64,000 nucleotides of DNA from Symsagittifera roscoffensis (GCF_963678635.1 NC_087068.1:59582872-59646871); one strand, 5' to 3'; shown: positions 25,228-37,032, counted from the first letter of the stretch. The notes: a model not told the origin generated them from the sequence alone. Translations and numbers: made by a program.

Positions 25228-26330
25228 ATGAGTATAAATCAAAGTAGTGATTTTCGGTACGAAGCTTTTTTTTCTTCGGAGATTTTTGATAAAGTCCCTG
25301 TTTTGAAAACAATTATGTCATCGTACACACAAGAAGCACTCTTCGGTACTTCTCTAGATGAAAGCAGTTTTGCTTTGAGTTTGAAACAGATCACAATCTC
25401 TACTTGGATATGCGTGATACCCAACTGAGTTAAAAACTTCAATGATTCTATTAAGGAATATTGTTTGATGCTTTCAAAAAAAAATTTGAACATAAAGCAA
25501 TATCAGAGGATCACTAATACAAGGAATCAGAGCCTTACATAACCTATGTAAACAATCTACTATATTCTCTATTCTCCAATAAGGAAATTTTTTTTCAACA
25601 ATACAATGGTTTACAATGCCAATGGACAGGGATATTGTTTTCACTGAATAGGAGGCTTGCCATTGTTTTGCTTAGTTGTGGAAAATTGCTGCTACCAAAC
25701 ACCAAAGTTCAAATTAAACTAAATCGAGCTAGACCCAATAATCCAAATGTTAGTCCGATAATCTTTTTTGACTGTTCGCTGTTTACTAGAAGAGTTTCAT
25801 TAGCTGAACTTAATCATCAATACTTGCAATGGAAACTGGTTAGCGAACCTATTCAATACAATTGCATTGAAACTGTAGCGAGAACATTTATCATTCTTCA
25901 AAACCAGTTCATTCAGGAAAATGTTTTCATATATGCTTCAAAAAGAAAAATAGCTGTTGCAACGAATACAAATTCAGCTGTCGCGAGATCTTTTCATAAA
26001 ACTCTTTTCAATTACCATCAATTTCATTTGAGAGATCTTAATTTTGTTCGGAATGGAAGAGCAATTTTTGCATTAGAACTTCCCCTTGTCTCCCTTATGT
26101 TACAACAATGAAAGCAAGGTAGTTTAACGAAAATTATCCAGCTCTTCCTCTGGATTTTTTTCAAAGTCACTTTTTTTTTCTTCACCAGAGGATGCAGCTG
26201 AACAGTCACATTATCCAGAATTTAGTGTTGAAATCTTGAGAATAGAAATGTTTTTCCAATTTCTCTTGGAGTGAGTAACGAAACTGATAGTATTGGGAGA
26301 AATATTCAAAAATAAAAATTCGGAACAGCT
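25228..26330 (+). pseudogene. Polinton capsid protein (F54H12.2-like), broken
   Basis: ATG at 25,228. The first 67 codons include a block ending in VPVLKTIMSSYTQE. They stop at 25,428, and about 200 bases of broken frame follow. The reading then resumes at 25,635-26,111 with LLLPNTKV, CSLFTRR, NHQYLQW and TNSAVA blocks, and shifts frame again near 26,105. These blocks in this order are typical of the F54H12.2-like capsid proteins of Polintons. I cannot tell by eye whether it is the major or the minor (penton) capsid. At least three frame breaks. Confidence 0.65.
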
Positions 26331-26456
26331 GCTAAAATTGTTTATTTTTTCGAGTTTTTTGTTCCTATAAAAATATTGTAATTTTTTTGAGACTTTCCAT
26401 TGTTGTTTCCATTGTTGTTGTTTCCATTGTACAACCTATTTCGTTTTTTTTTTCAG

Positions 26457-26614
26457 ACCAAAATCTCCAGAACAAATAGACAATGAATGTTGCCTAATTA
26501 AAAACCCAAGAATATTCTACAACATAGACTGGAAAAGAGTGTTCAATATCCTTCATCCAGTACATAAGAAATGTTTATGGGACTTTGTTGAGTCAACACC
26601 TGAAAAAGCATAAG
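26457..26614 (+). other. Unrecognised open stretch after polypyrimidine-AG
   Basis: A T-rich tract ending CAG is followed by about 51 open codons rich in Lys, Asn and Trp (with blocks IDNECC, IDWKRVF) and then TAA. It lies between the capsid and protease remnants, so it may be another Polinton gene piece. It would also pass as a terminal exon. Not recognised. Confidence 0.3.
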
Positions 26615-26701
26615 TCATCAATCTTAATTTTTGATCTCAAAAGACATTTTCAATTTATCATTTTTTATATTTTAAATGTAAATCAACAAACAATTGCAAA
26701 G

Positions 26702-27115
26702 ATGGATAATTTTTCACTCTTGCAAAAAATCGAAGTAAATCCTGAGCTCAGGTTCAAGTATATTGGGTCTTGTCCCTCTGATAAAAATCCTCAACCAACC
26801 AAAAGATCTTTTGCATGATCTAAATCAGCTTCAAGAAATGATAGAGGAGAACATTGAATCATGGTTGCTCGATTGGACAAAACTTATCACTTTCTTGATT
26901 CTTCTGGGAGAAAGCGTTTAAAATTCTTCTTTTCCAAGAAAAATTAGCAGCGCATGATTTAAAGGAATTTTCAAAAAACGGATAATTTGTGTGGTTTTAC
27001 AAAATTTATTCGGCGTTTCTTATTTTTAAATTCTTACAGATGAACTTGAACAACTTCATGATGCTAATTTTTTGTATTTTATCAGTAATTACTCGTAAGA
27101 ACGAGATATGTTACT
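26702..27115 (+). pseudogene. Adenain-like cysteine protease, broken
   Basis: ATG at 26,702. The first 38 codons contain an FKYIGSCPSD block, the start signature of Polinton adenain-like proteases. A frameshift near 26,815 follows. Then come an NQLQEMIEE-SW block, and, after more breaks, a YSAFLIFKF-like block and an LHDANFLYFISNY-like C-terminus. The catalytic His and Cys blocks are damaged. Length and order fit the family, whose members cleave capsid precursors. Confidence 0.6.
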
Positions 27116-28231
27116 TCCTAAAGAAAAATATATGTATGCAAAAAATTATTTTTGATGCGGGGATTTTTACTGTAACTGAAATTTTGTAACTGTAACTTTG
27201 TAGTTGTAATTGAACTTTTCTTTATTTATTTTCTTATTAAAAAAGGAAACTTACGATTTGTAGATGTCCAGTTGAAAAAATCCGGCAATAAGTAGGAAAT
27301 TTTGGAGAGAGATTTTTTTTTATACTGGGATCAAAAAATTCAAAAAAAAGTTTAAAAAAAATAAATTGAAGGCGATTAAATATAACAACATTTGTGAATA
27401 GGAAGTTTATCCAGATAATTTTTGTTTGCTTCAACACTAATCTTCTTAAAAGTTTTTTTTGGGAGATGTATACACTACAGAATTTGAAGATCCACAGATT
27501 AAATCTTTTTAAAATCTTTGTCAGAGTGAACTACTAAAGACATTTGGTGTAAAATGACAATTAAAAAAAAGAAAGCTGCGATTTTGCAGTAAATGGAGAT
27601 GATGATTTAAGAATTGCAGTTGGGAAAAAGGAAAAAAAATATTTGGTAATCAATTTTCAGTTTCAAAATTGAGCAATTGAATTTCATAATTTTTCTTTTA
27701 TTTGCCAAAACACACCCCATCTGGTAGAATAAACGTTTCTAACGCTTGAAAAAACAAAAGTAATTTTTCAAGAAAAATTGTTTATGGTGATCGGCGTCCC
27801 TGCTCAAATGGGGGGGGGGGGGGAAGCATCTGGTGTTGCAATTTTGACTTCACTACCTATAAATTTTTGTTTACGTTCACTACCTCGCTTTAATAACAAA
27901 CAAAAAAATTGATTACATACTTCAGTTTAGAATCATTAGCTTTGCTGTATCGGCAAAATTGGGCGCCAAAAGTTTTTTCTCAAAATTTACCATCTTACCA
28001 TCTAAAACTCTGAAACATATAACTAATCTTAATATATTGGAAAATCTATGATCACGTTAAAGTACCAATTAGGTAACGCGCGCCGCAAACTTTGCGAAAA
28101 ATTGAAAAATTGGACATTTCAACGCAAACTCCAAAAAATTACCGTTTTTTTTACCATTCTCTTAACATCATTCAAACCATGAAAACTTACCAATTCTAAT
28201 TCCTATCTTCATACATTAGGAAATGTTTTAA
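27116..28231. other. Polinton 3' flank and unassigned sequence
   Basis: To 27,752 it matches 23,735-24,265. A run of 14 G lies at 27,810-27,823. Beyond it no gene was seen. Confidence 0.5.
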
Positions 28232-28480
28232 GCCCCGGACGATTTGGCTCTAACATATACTACTGGCGACTATGTAAGACATTCATTAAGATTTGCCAAA
28301 ATGCGTAAACACAAAACATTCTTTTTACCAAGATCGAAAGCAGTCTTTATGGACGCCAGCTTTAATAGACCATCCTCAAAATCAAAAAAAGGGAAAACGA
28401 AACGCAGCGGCTTAGGCAAAAAAAATTCGAATTTGAAAAAAGCAAAAGAAATTGCAGATGGCCAGGTTCTTCAAACATAA
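28232..28480 (+). CDS. Possible terminal exon, basic C-terminus
   Basis: An open frame of about 80 codons that follows a possible AG acceptor at 28,230-28,231 and has no ATG until codon 24. The first half is mixed (TYTTGDYVRHS), the second half very basic with Lys/Ser/Gly runs, ending in TAA. It could be the last exon of a host gene or part of another mobile element. No family recognised and no second copy. Confidence 0.25.
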   Translation, partial: APDDLALTYTTGDYVRHSLRFAKMRKHKTFFLPRSKAVFMDASFNRPSSKSKKGKTKRSGLGKKNSNLKKAKEIADGQVLQT

Positions 28481-29604
28481 TAGAGGTTTGCAGTCATTTC
28501 ATATTCAGGTGGTTGTATTACTGAAACTTCAGTTTTACAGCAATGGGAATTAAAATATATCATATGTACGAAAACGAGAACTAAAACAGTGAAACTTTGT
28601 CGAAAAAACTTTTTAATGTGAAATTATAACAAACTAATTTTGCGAGGTTAATTAGCACTATCGGATTCCAATTGTTGGGAGCCATATGTAGCCTTTCAAC
28701 ATTTCTGGTACCATTTTCTGTTAACCCCATGCAAAATAATAATTAAGTGCTGCATGCAGCCTTTGAAATTCTTACTATTCGCTCATACAATTACCAGTTC
28801 GTTGATATAGAATCGACTACACGCAGGTAATTATAATCTTATTAAAATTACTACCGGAACCAATGCTTTAAAAATTAGACTGCCTTGGTTTAATTCTAAT
28901 TTGTTTTTTGTTTCTTGTCAAAATTGAAACAAACTGTTACAGTATTCTATTTTTTTCTAATTTTTTTTTAATTAATCCCAACAAAAAGTGTAACATTTTC
29001 ATCGTGGTGGTTTCGCGTGGAAAACGAAAGTTACTATCACTAATTTTGAGTTGGACAGAAAAATTTACCATACTTAGTTTTTGTATGACAAGAATTTTCC
29101 ACATATTCAACTTCTGTAATAAACATAAGGTACAACTGTGTAATGAAGTTTAACAACAGAGTTTGAACCCGTTTTGATCTGAAAATTCTCTGTTAAACTA
29201 CATAAAATCTCAATCAGTACAAGAAGAAGCCAGCAAGATCTCACTGCTACTTCGACCTATGAGAACAGTGCAATCAGAATCTAAACTATCAACTCTCAAA
29301 ATATTTGCAATGTGGATTGGATGATGATGAGTACTACCAAAATCAAGACATTGAGTAACAATTCGATCAGATCTTCCATGACTACAATGACAGAAATGGC
29401 TCAATGCAGAAAACTTTTGAGGAAAAAAATTGACAAAAATGAAGAAGAACGAAAATTAGATTTGTAGCGAGTTGGTTTCAACTCTAAGTATAATGTGTTT
29501 TCCATATATTTAACTTAATCATTTTTCACAGCTTATAAACATAATTTGATACCAGTCTGCTTGCAATTATCGAACAAGTGCCTATCTTAGAAAGGTGTGA
29601 GTTG
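28481..29604. other. No gene seen
   Basis: AT-rich sequence with only short, unsupported frames on both strands. Confidence 0.5.
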
Positions 29605-29695
29605 TAGTATAGCTGATACTAAACTGACATAAAAGACTATTGTTGTAAGTTTAGTATAGCTGATACTAAACTGACATAAAAGACTATTGTTGTAA
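29605..29695. repeat. 47-bp tandem duplication
   Basis: The unit at 29,605-29,651 is repeated from 29,652 with 44 identical bases. Each unit starts with a small inverted repeat, TAGTAT-AGCTG-ATACTA. Confidence 0.9.
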
Positions 29696-31743
29696 TTGTT
29701 TACCTAGGATTAGAGCGGACTTATCTGCTTTTTAATTTTGTCAACCCTTTAAATACTAATCCGATTAGAAGGATTCTTTTAATATTGGATTTCTTTTAAG
29801 GTATCAAACATTTTTTCATGGACCATTTTGTCGGGTATCAAAAAGAAACTGTATCGCTATAAAGGCTGATCAGTTAAAACATCCTGCCTTGAAAAGCAGA
29901 CAACAACGCGATAAGCACCCGGTTTGTTTGCAGCATAACAAAAAAACAAAAAAATCGAACATCTGCAAATCAAATACTAAATGATTAAAAGCTTTTTTGT
30001 TTGTAAAAACTGTTGAAACGAGACAACTGAAAGTTTTCTTAACAACGGAATATGAAACAGCTATCCAATGAAATGAAACCTATCAATATTAGAATTAGAC
30101 AAAGGTACTTCGAAGCATTCTTGCAACAAAATTGACCGGTCTAAAATCTCCATCTTTTTTTATTCCCACTCTCGTTTTCACTTGGTCAGTAGAGTTACCT
30201 TTTTTTTGGAATTTTTTTTTTTTTTTTTGATATATTAAAATTTATGAAGATAAGATCTTAGAACTTTTAAAAGTTCCCGCAAATTAAAAGCAGCAACACG
30301 GATCTAGAAGAACCGATGACACAAAACTCTGAGCGACAATAGGTGGACACAATCAATCAGAAATCTAGACGCGGACTACAGGCAAATGAGGTGATACTTC
30401 AAATGTAAATTCTAGGTATCGACCCAATCTCTATTGGTACTAATGACAGTTGTTCATTCATGTTTCACATCATTTTTAATTAACAATCCATAATATAAAT
30501 TCATACTCACTTTAAACTATTGTTTCTAATATAAATTTTGACAACAAGTTTGACAATTTTAGGTGAGATTTATAGCAATATGTTGAATTACTAAGCAGAC
30601 AAGAGAGGCTATACGAAGGCATTTGTCTTCTTAGTAAAAGAAGTATCTTATGAAAAAACTTTTGTCGTTTTTGACCCCTCTCAACTTCAAAAAAATAGTA
30701 TTTTTTGCAATTTAAAGACGTTTTCAGAACGAATCATTCGAACAATCTCGGAAAAAACTGCAGTCGTAAAATAGTACCAGGGCAAGCACAATAGTCCTAT
30801 TTGGACGATCAAGATGACGATTGGTAATCCCCTATCTAATTCCTGTTTGTTGATGCAGGAGTTGCCTGATGTATTGAAGCAAACCAGTGGCTGAAGTTTG
30901 AGGGCTAGCAGAAATGGCTAGTAGCAGAGTGACCACTTTTTCAAATGAAAATCAAACTACCTTGGATGACGGAATTGGTGGTTATGCTTCAGTCTAAGAA
31001 TCATTGCACATTGCTTTAAGCAGTTGATAAAAATATTTGTGTTCAGTTCGTTAATTATGTTTCTGTTGTTCTGTACTTCACAATTTCTTCAAATTTGTTT
31101 TTCATCAATTGATAGTTTTTAATCACCCACGAAAAAAAAACTTATCGGAAAAATGCAAATAAAAAAAAGTTTTGACCGTTCTTACAACCAAAATCTTTCC
31201 CAGAAATGGTCGGACAAAAGTTCGTGTATTGCTTAGGTTTCTGAAAGCGTTACAATAGCATGACAACAAATCTAATTATAGAGCAATGCTTTTTGAGAAT
31301 TGAGTATGTTTTACTTTCAAACAATAATAGAAAACTTCCAACTTTGTGCTTGTTATTGGATTGGACTAATTTTGTTGTTTTAGCTTTATTTGGAGCCCAA
31401 GATTAACTCTTGTGTTTTCATAAAACTTACAGAACAGTGTTGTCATCATCTTGTCGCCAATCAGGGTTCCAACTCAACCATAAAACTTTGACAAAATCGA
31501 TGGCTTTATAAGTGGCTTTTGTGAAAGACTTTGAGAAGCCGTCAAAGAAACGAAACTAAAAAAATTTGTTTTGTAGCGACCGGGGGTCAAAAAATTTGTT
31601 TGTAGAATTGTTTGAGTGACACATTGTTAAAAGTTCTTTGGATTCCTTGGATGTCTGGATTCTTCGGATGTAAAAAGCCACAAATAAATGGTACCATAGT
31701 CTCAGGGAGATATTGAACCTAGAAAAACTCGAGCACGTATGAC
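29696..31743. other. No gene seen
   Basis: Non-coding as far as can be seen. A long T tract lies at about 30,210-30,229. No repeats shared with the rest of the window were noticed. Confidence 0.5.
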
Positions 31744-32084
31744 CAGGGGCGGATCTAGGATTTTCTCGAGGGCGGCGGATTTTCAGAAAATTTTGACGAC
31801 TTTTTTTTAGGTCGACCAATTGATTTTTCGAGCTCTCCCAAAGCACGGTTTTGTCCTTATTTTGGTCAAATTTTTTGCGCCGAAAAATTGCGTTTTTTCG
31901 GCGGACTCTCCCCCCTCAAAATTAGTATATATTGGCGGCGAAGGCACCTTTAGAAAAATTTTAGGGTCGGTCGGGCAAAAATAGATTTCTTAAACAGTAC
32001 CAAAGGGGGGACCCTTTGGGTCGGCAGGGGGTCGAATCCCTAAAGGGGGGCGTCCGCCCCCCCCCCCCCCTAAATCCGCCCCTG
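31744..32084. mobile_element. hAT-like MITE 1
   Basis: Starts CAGGGGCGGATCTAGG and ends CCTAAATCCGCCCCTG, an imperfect terminal inverted repeat of the type seen in hAT elements. The flanks are CGTATGAC and AGTATGAC, an 8-bp target duplication with one mismatch, as expected for hAT. The 341-bp interior has no ORF and ends in a long C run. It lies in the opposite orientation to the copy at 38,053 and shares its interior. Confidence 0.85.
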
Positions 32085-32449
32085 AGTATGACTCAACTTT
32101 GTAATTTTAAAGGGATGAGGTTAAGACCAGCATAAGTCTGTTATTACTTCCTGTCGAGGAAGTTTTGTTTCTTGACATTACTCAGCTTGGCTTGAAGAAA
32201 CCGTTCAGAGAGCCTTTGAAGGGTTTAAAGTCGTTCAAGAACCGAAACCTCCTTTACTTTATCGAACTGAGCATTTAAAACTATTCCGATTGAAAAGGCA
32301 AAGTATACGAGTAAAAATCAGCAAATAACTATAATGAGCTCGATGATTGACCCCCAACTCCTCCCCCCTCAATTCTGGTTGACAAATTTTTCCAACGACC
32401 CTCCCCCTTTGGTACAATTTCACGAGATCCATTTTGGCTGACTAATTTG
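32085..32449. other. No gene assigned
   Basis: One plus-strand frame at about 32,185-32,325 is open with a Glu/Lys/Pro-rich translation, but no start or splice context supports it. Confidence 0.4.
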
Positions 32450-32630
32450 AAAATTTTTCTCGAGGCGCCTTCGGCCTAATTTTTTTGAAATTTGATTGCG
32501 GTGCAAAAAATGTTTGCTAAACAAGATCCTTATAGTATTTTTGGAGAGCTCAGAAAATCAAATTGGTCAACCTAAAAAAAGCTAGACAAAAATTTCGGTT
32601 TTTTTAAAACCGCCCCGCCCATCTTAGAAA
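32450..32630. mobile_element. Diverged relative of the hAT-like MITEs
   Basis: Shares the interior of the 38,053 MITE in the same orientation: a GGCGCCTT-like block, a GCGGTGCAAAAAAT-like block, a GAGAGCTCAGAAAATCAA-like block and a GTCAACCTAAAAAAA-like block. Clear terminal repeats and target duplication are missing, so it is an older, truncated copy. Confidence 0.7.
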
Positions 32631-32710
32631 AGCGTCTGGGCACTCCATTGCAAGCAACAATTGGTCAGCACTCTGGTCAGCGTATGCAATCTTGTTCGGA
32701 TAGTTCTCCT

Positions 32711-33120
32711 AAACTGTAAGATCTTGTCAAATCTTAAAGCACTCCCCAAAGCTGTTCGTTTGATTCACGATCTTGTTACTAAATATACTTTTTTGCCTTC
32801 TGCACCCAACGAAAAGCACAATATAGATCTTTCTTATTTTGTCCACCTCGCATCTTTTCATACTACCGAACTTTCTTTTCTCTTCTGTAATTCTCTTGTT
32901 TCGGCGATCTCGCAAAATTGCATTGCATGTTTTTTTCTGATCACTCTTGTTTTCTTCGTATGTTCCTTTTCTAAAACTAGAGGTCCTTCCGGTTTTGGAA
33001 TAATGATTGCTTCCATCAACGCTTTTTTCAAACTGTCAATTTGGAGATTTTCTTTCGCTATAAGTGCCAAACGAAATAGTTCCATTCAGTTGTTTTCTTG
33101 GGTAGACGGTTCTACAGTGT
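32711..33120 (-). pseudogene. Minus-strand gag-like fragment
   Basis: The minus-strand sequence at 32,711-32,777 matches plus-strand 33,643-33,709. Both code for a block like KDRES-E--WG-LLDL-RS, which resembles the capsid region of Ty3/Gypsy Gag (an R-Q/D start, Trp, LxxLA motif). Upstream on the minus strand a 75-codon frame (33,085-32,858) is open. The overlapping plus-strand 153-codon frame is taken as its shadow. Gag identity is tentative. Confidence 0.35.
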
Positions 33121-33579
33121 GATTCAGTCAAAAAAGCAGGGAGCCCCCGCATATTTGAATTAAAAGGGTGCACCATTATAATGAGTATTGTAATGCCACT
33201 GGTATACCTTATTTAAAAAGATTGAAAAATTAAAGACTGCCTACCCATTAAAACAACTGAATCCACCAATTTCATTTGGCAATTATTGCAAAGAAAAACT
33301 CCACCTTGACAGTTTGAAAAAACTATTGGTGGCGAAAACCAGTTTTCTAAAAAAAACAAACGAAAGCAAGACTGGTCAAATAAAAACATTAGTACAAACT
33401 TACGAAATCGCAGAAAAAAAAACTTAATGGAGAGAAAAAAAAATCGGTGGCTTGAGAAGATACGAGGCGGAAAAAAAAGAGTAAAATTACGGTACGAAAA
33501 TAATGTTTGAACAAAAACACCCTCGGTTGAAAGTATTGTCAGTATATTTTAAAGATTTTTTTTCGATCTCCTGGAATCC

Positions 33580-33760
33580 GACTTTTTAAAATCATCAAAA
33601 ACTAATTTTGGGCATTACAAAATCCTAATTTGCAAACAAAAAGATCGTGAATCATATGAACCTTTTTGGGGAGCGCTTCTGGATTTGGCAAGATCTTGCG
33701 ATTTAAAAGAATTGTTCGAAAAACAAACTATCTTTTTTTTTCAACTAGAAAAATGCCACA
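33580..33760 (+). pseudogene. Plus-strand gag-like fragment
   Basis: Partner of 32,711-32,777 in inverted orientation. The codons from about 33,643 give an FWGALLDLARSCDLKELFEK-like block, similar to the capsid C-terminal region of Gypsy-type Gag proteins. No start codon, and stops soon after. It belongs to a different lineage from copies A and B, whose Gag lacks this block. Confidence 0.4.
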
Positions 33761-33830
33761 ATTATATCGAACAGACACACTAATAATAGATATCTAATTA
33801 AGATGTGATAGTCAATTTAAACTAACTAAA

Positions 33831-33884
33831 ATTACTATTCATATCAGTTGATTTGAAATTACGATTCATATCAGTTGATTTGAA
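33831..33884. repeat. 27-bp tandem duplication
   Basis: Two adjacent 27-bp units differing at one base (ATTACTATTC versus ATTACGATTC starts). Confidence 0.95.
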
Positions 33885-35477
33885 AAAATCAGTTATGTCT
33901 ATCTTGTCCAGAATTTTTTCTGTACTCTAAGTGTCACAAACTTTTCAAAAAGATGTTTTTGCATTGGGATCCGACAAGCATTTGGGTTGATGAGCGTTTT
34001 CGAATGTCACTTAAACAATATCCTATCTGGCATGAATGATTACAAGGAATTTTATATAGCCGGACAACTAACTTAAACTCTGTTGTTCTTTCTGGTTGGA
34101 TATTTACAAATGTACGAAAGGAATTTTAAAAATCAATCAGTCGATAACAGGCGCGAGCTTATTATAACTTTTTATCTTGGGATTTCAGGATTTCAGAAAG
34201 GCTGAAGAACATTTTGGTCGACCTACCCAGCGGTCCTTCATAGTTTCTGAAACTCTGAAATCTCAAGGCTAGAGTTTTAATTTTGCGTCTGCTGTCACCT
34301 GATTGATTGAAAACCAGCTTTCTCAAAACGCTACAAAGACGCTTTTCGTCTCAACCGCCTCAGCCAAATGTAAATAACAGCTTTTGGATGCTATTTGGAA
34401 GGTTATGACCAATATAGCGTTTTTCAGCGTTCCTGATTCAAAAATAAGTGAGATTTGGTATCCACCACTTTTCGTTCCCTTTTGCCTCCCCCTAACACTT
34501 TTTAAACCAAAGTTAGTTCTTGTTTGATTCATATCCTCTCCGTTAATTGAGTTTTCATTTGGCAAGCAACTTAACAGGCACCTGTGTCTTTCTCACTACT
34601 CAATATTCGCCCAACCAATCAGCTAACTCAAAAAACAAGCTTGGGCACTTGTTCACTGAGCGCTTTCCCGTTTTGGGATTGAGACAGTGCACTGCTTCCC
34701 AAAAACATAACTGAAATTGTTCGGTTGTGTTTGCCGCTTGGCTGAAATTGAATTCAAAACCAAGCCCTCGTTCTCTATTTTTTTTTTATATCACAGAATT
34801 CTCACTTGTTCGCATACTATGAAGACGCTGACTTGATGACATAAATTAGCTTAATTTAATTTGGTTCTAAATTATCTCAATAATTGTTTGAGTGGTTTTT
34901 TATTAATTAATGTGCAGGGAGGCGGAGCAATAAGTAGAATGGTCCAAGAGCAGAAAGGTTCTAAGTGCAGAATAACGGGAAAATATTGATTTTTATTAGC
35001 CAATCTATTAAAACAACCACTAAAATTGTCAATACTACAAATAAAATGAACAGTTCATACTTAAGTTGGGTAATTTCATCGAGTTTATTTTTTAAAAAGT
35101 TTAAAAAATTTGATTAACGTTTCCAATTAATGTGTAATATAATCTTTTCAGTGGTAATATTGAGGATTCTAAAACTTGTTTCACCCAGAAGCTCATATAT
35201 TTTTTGTTCTTCTGCTCTTAGACCCATTCTGCTCTTAGACCATTATGCTCATTAACCGGCCACCTTTGTGCAGATACCATTGCTTTGAGCCGAATTAATT
35301 TTTCTTTATTTATAACTTGACTGATGTAAGCTGATGGTGTTATAACGTTATTTAAACCGAATGTTTGTATTCTTTTATTGTTAAACAAATGACCATAATT
35401 GAATAAGCATAATCATTTTTGACGAGTATTCGACTTCATTCACTCATTTGCAAACAAGTTTTTTTTTGGTTTTTGAT
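33885..35477. other. No gene seen
   Basis: Minus-strand frames of up to about 80 codons exist (for example 34,323-34,565) but have no support. A tract at 35,190-35,250 repeats the phrase CTGCTCTTAGACC. Confidence 0.45.
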
Positions 35478-35512
35478 CCGTATATGGTATATGCATATCC
35501 GTATATGGTATA
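35478..35512. repeat. 14-bp direct repeat
   Basis: CCGTATATGGTATA occurs at 35,478-35,491 and 35,499-35,512, separated by TGCATAT, about 190 bases before the start of the secreted-protein gene. Confidence 0.9.
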
Positions 35513-35699
35513 ACTAAACGGCGGCTGCCGAACTTGTCCTCCATTAGTGCGGCCAGTAACAATTTAAATGGCCTAACATCATTCGAACCATGTGTTTGTG
35601 TGCCAGAGTGACAGATAAAAATAGTTGTTACGTTACACCAGCCAGTCGTAACTTTTAGCCTCATTCTTCACGAACCAGTTGTTTAATTTTAAACCCCAA

Positions 35700-37032
35700 A
35701 TGATCACTTCTACTATGCTTTTGGCATTTGCTTTCTTGTTCAGCTGTTTCCTTGCTTCAATTTATGGAGACTCAAACAACCAGTTAGAAGCATGTGAAAA
35801 GAACCGGAATCACTTTGGATATCTTTACACCTCTGGAAGTTACTATCCAGGTTACAATTCAAATCCTCTGAAAACACTTCCTAATTCAGATAAATTCTTA
35901 ACAAGAATCTTAGTTAAGTGTTCATAACAAAAAAGGTGATAAATTTTCGTGTTTAAGGATTCAACGGTACAGACTGTAAGTTTGGGTACAGTTTGTTCAA
36001 TCACAAGACCCCCACGCTAGACTTGTCTAGTTGCGAGATGACAAAGGACCTCAAAAACAACTCAATATGTCTCGAGCATATCAAAATTCAGTAAGTTTCA
36101 CGTTTGTAAATCTTATAAAAAGGTCTATTAGAGACGCCGTTCGCCACATAATCAAAATTTCAACCTTACGTGGAAAAACATAGGAGAATATCGATCGGAG
36201 ATGGTTTTGTTTCCATTTTTATGACTGAACTTCAATTCAATTGGATGGCTGAAAAGAATAAACCGAAAGGCCGAAACGAAGTGTTCCCACTTGAATGTTT
36301 TTTTTTCTCGCATCTAGTTCGAGTGATAAATGAATGATTGAAATTTTCTGCAGGAGTGGAAGTGATCCTGCAGACCTCGATGGAATCCACGTTGAGCTGG
36401 TCATAGAGGGAAAATTGAAACCCCGAGGATGGCCCATTCTGTTTGAACAAACTCACACAGAGTTCATGTTCAAGCAGTTGAACTTGACTCTGATGAGTGG
36501 ATTGGAAGAGGGAGGCACAATGTTCTGTCTCGAGCTGCAGCACTTCAATCTAACAGTTCATTCCACTAGTGAGTTACATAAAATAATGCCGTTCAAGATA
36601 TCTCGAATAAGAGAGGATACACCACCACCTGACGATAAATAATACCAATCAGAAACATCATGGATAGTTGAAACAATTAGTACACGGTAATTACTGAAGT
36701 GCAGTAAATTGACGTCCATTCAGTTGAAGATGCACAATTTGTAGAAATTGCGAAAGGGCCAGTGAAATTTACAAGCCAGAACAACTGAATTGAAAAAAGG
36801 GTATGAATTTTTGAAATAAAGGAAAAGTAATTAATTTAAGAGATCTTAGACCCATGTGACTAACCCATTGAAACAAAATATAAGTATTCCCGCTGTTTCA
36901 GGTGGCATGATAGAGGTGTTGGTGTGGATAGATGCTCTACCAATCGACTATTCAGATTCATACCAGGCGAGATGGATAGTAGGAGATATGACGCCAACCT
37001 CGATACGAGGAGGTGGAAAAGAGTCGGTGCCG
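35700..37032 (+). CDS. Secreted protein gene, four exons (5' part)
   Basis: Exon 1 (35,700-about 35,850) starts at ATG and codes a clear signal peptide (MITSTMLLAFAFLFSCFLAS). Exon 2 (35,959-36,090), exon 3 (36,354-36,568) and exon 4 (36,902-37,032) have AG acceptors and GTAAGT or GTGAGT donors, and the phases of exons 2-4 agree exactly across both introns. The exon 1 donor is the weak point: GTTACA at 35,851 keeps the frame but is poor. The product would be secreted or on the cell surface, with several cysteines in exon 2, NLT glycosylation sites in exon 3 and a Gly-rich end. Exon 4 ends in a donor, so the gene continues, but no further exon was found before 39,190. Family not recognised. 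Confidence 0.65.
35851..35958 (+). other. Candidate intron 1 of the secreted-protein gene
   Basis: Bounded by GTTACA and TTTAAG. The reading frame of exon 1 stays open into it up to TAA at 35,925-35,927, so a different donor or a short unspliced form is possible. Confidence 0.35.

Larger units (their letters stand above)
24480..27760 (+). mobile_element. Polinton/Maverick remnant
   Basis: Four Polinton-type genes lie in series on one strand: integrase N-terminal fragment, pX-like protein, capsid protein and adenain-like protease. DNA polymerase B, the packaging ATPase and terminal inverted repeats were not seen. All four genes are broken. Polintons are large self-synthesising DNA transposons related to adintoviruses; this is an old fossil of one. 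Confidence 0.7.

Noticed and set aside
28908-29404. Short frames on both strands
   Set aside because: No ATG or splice context, no domain and no second copy.
31744-32084. CRISPR-like or other array
   Set aside because: The repeats are terminal inverted repeats of a transposon; there is no regular repeat-spacer pattern anywhere.
32661-33122. 153-codon plus-strand frame
   Set aside because: It starts without ATG, has no recognisable domain and overlaps a better supported gag-like stretch on the minus strand.
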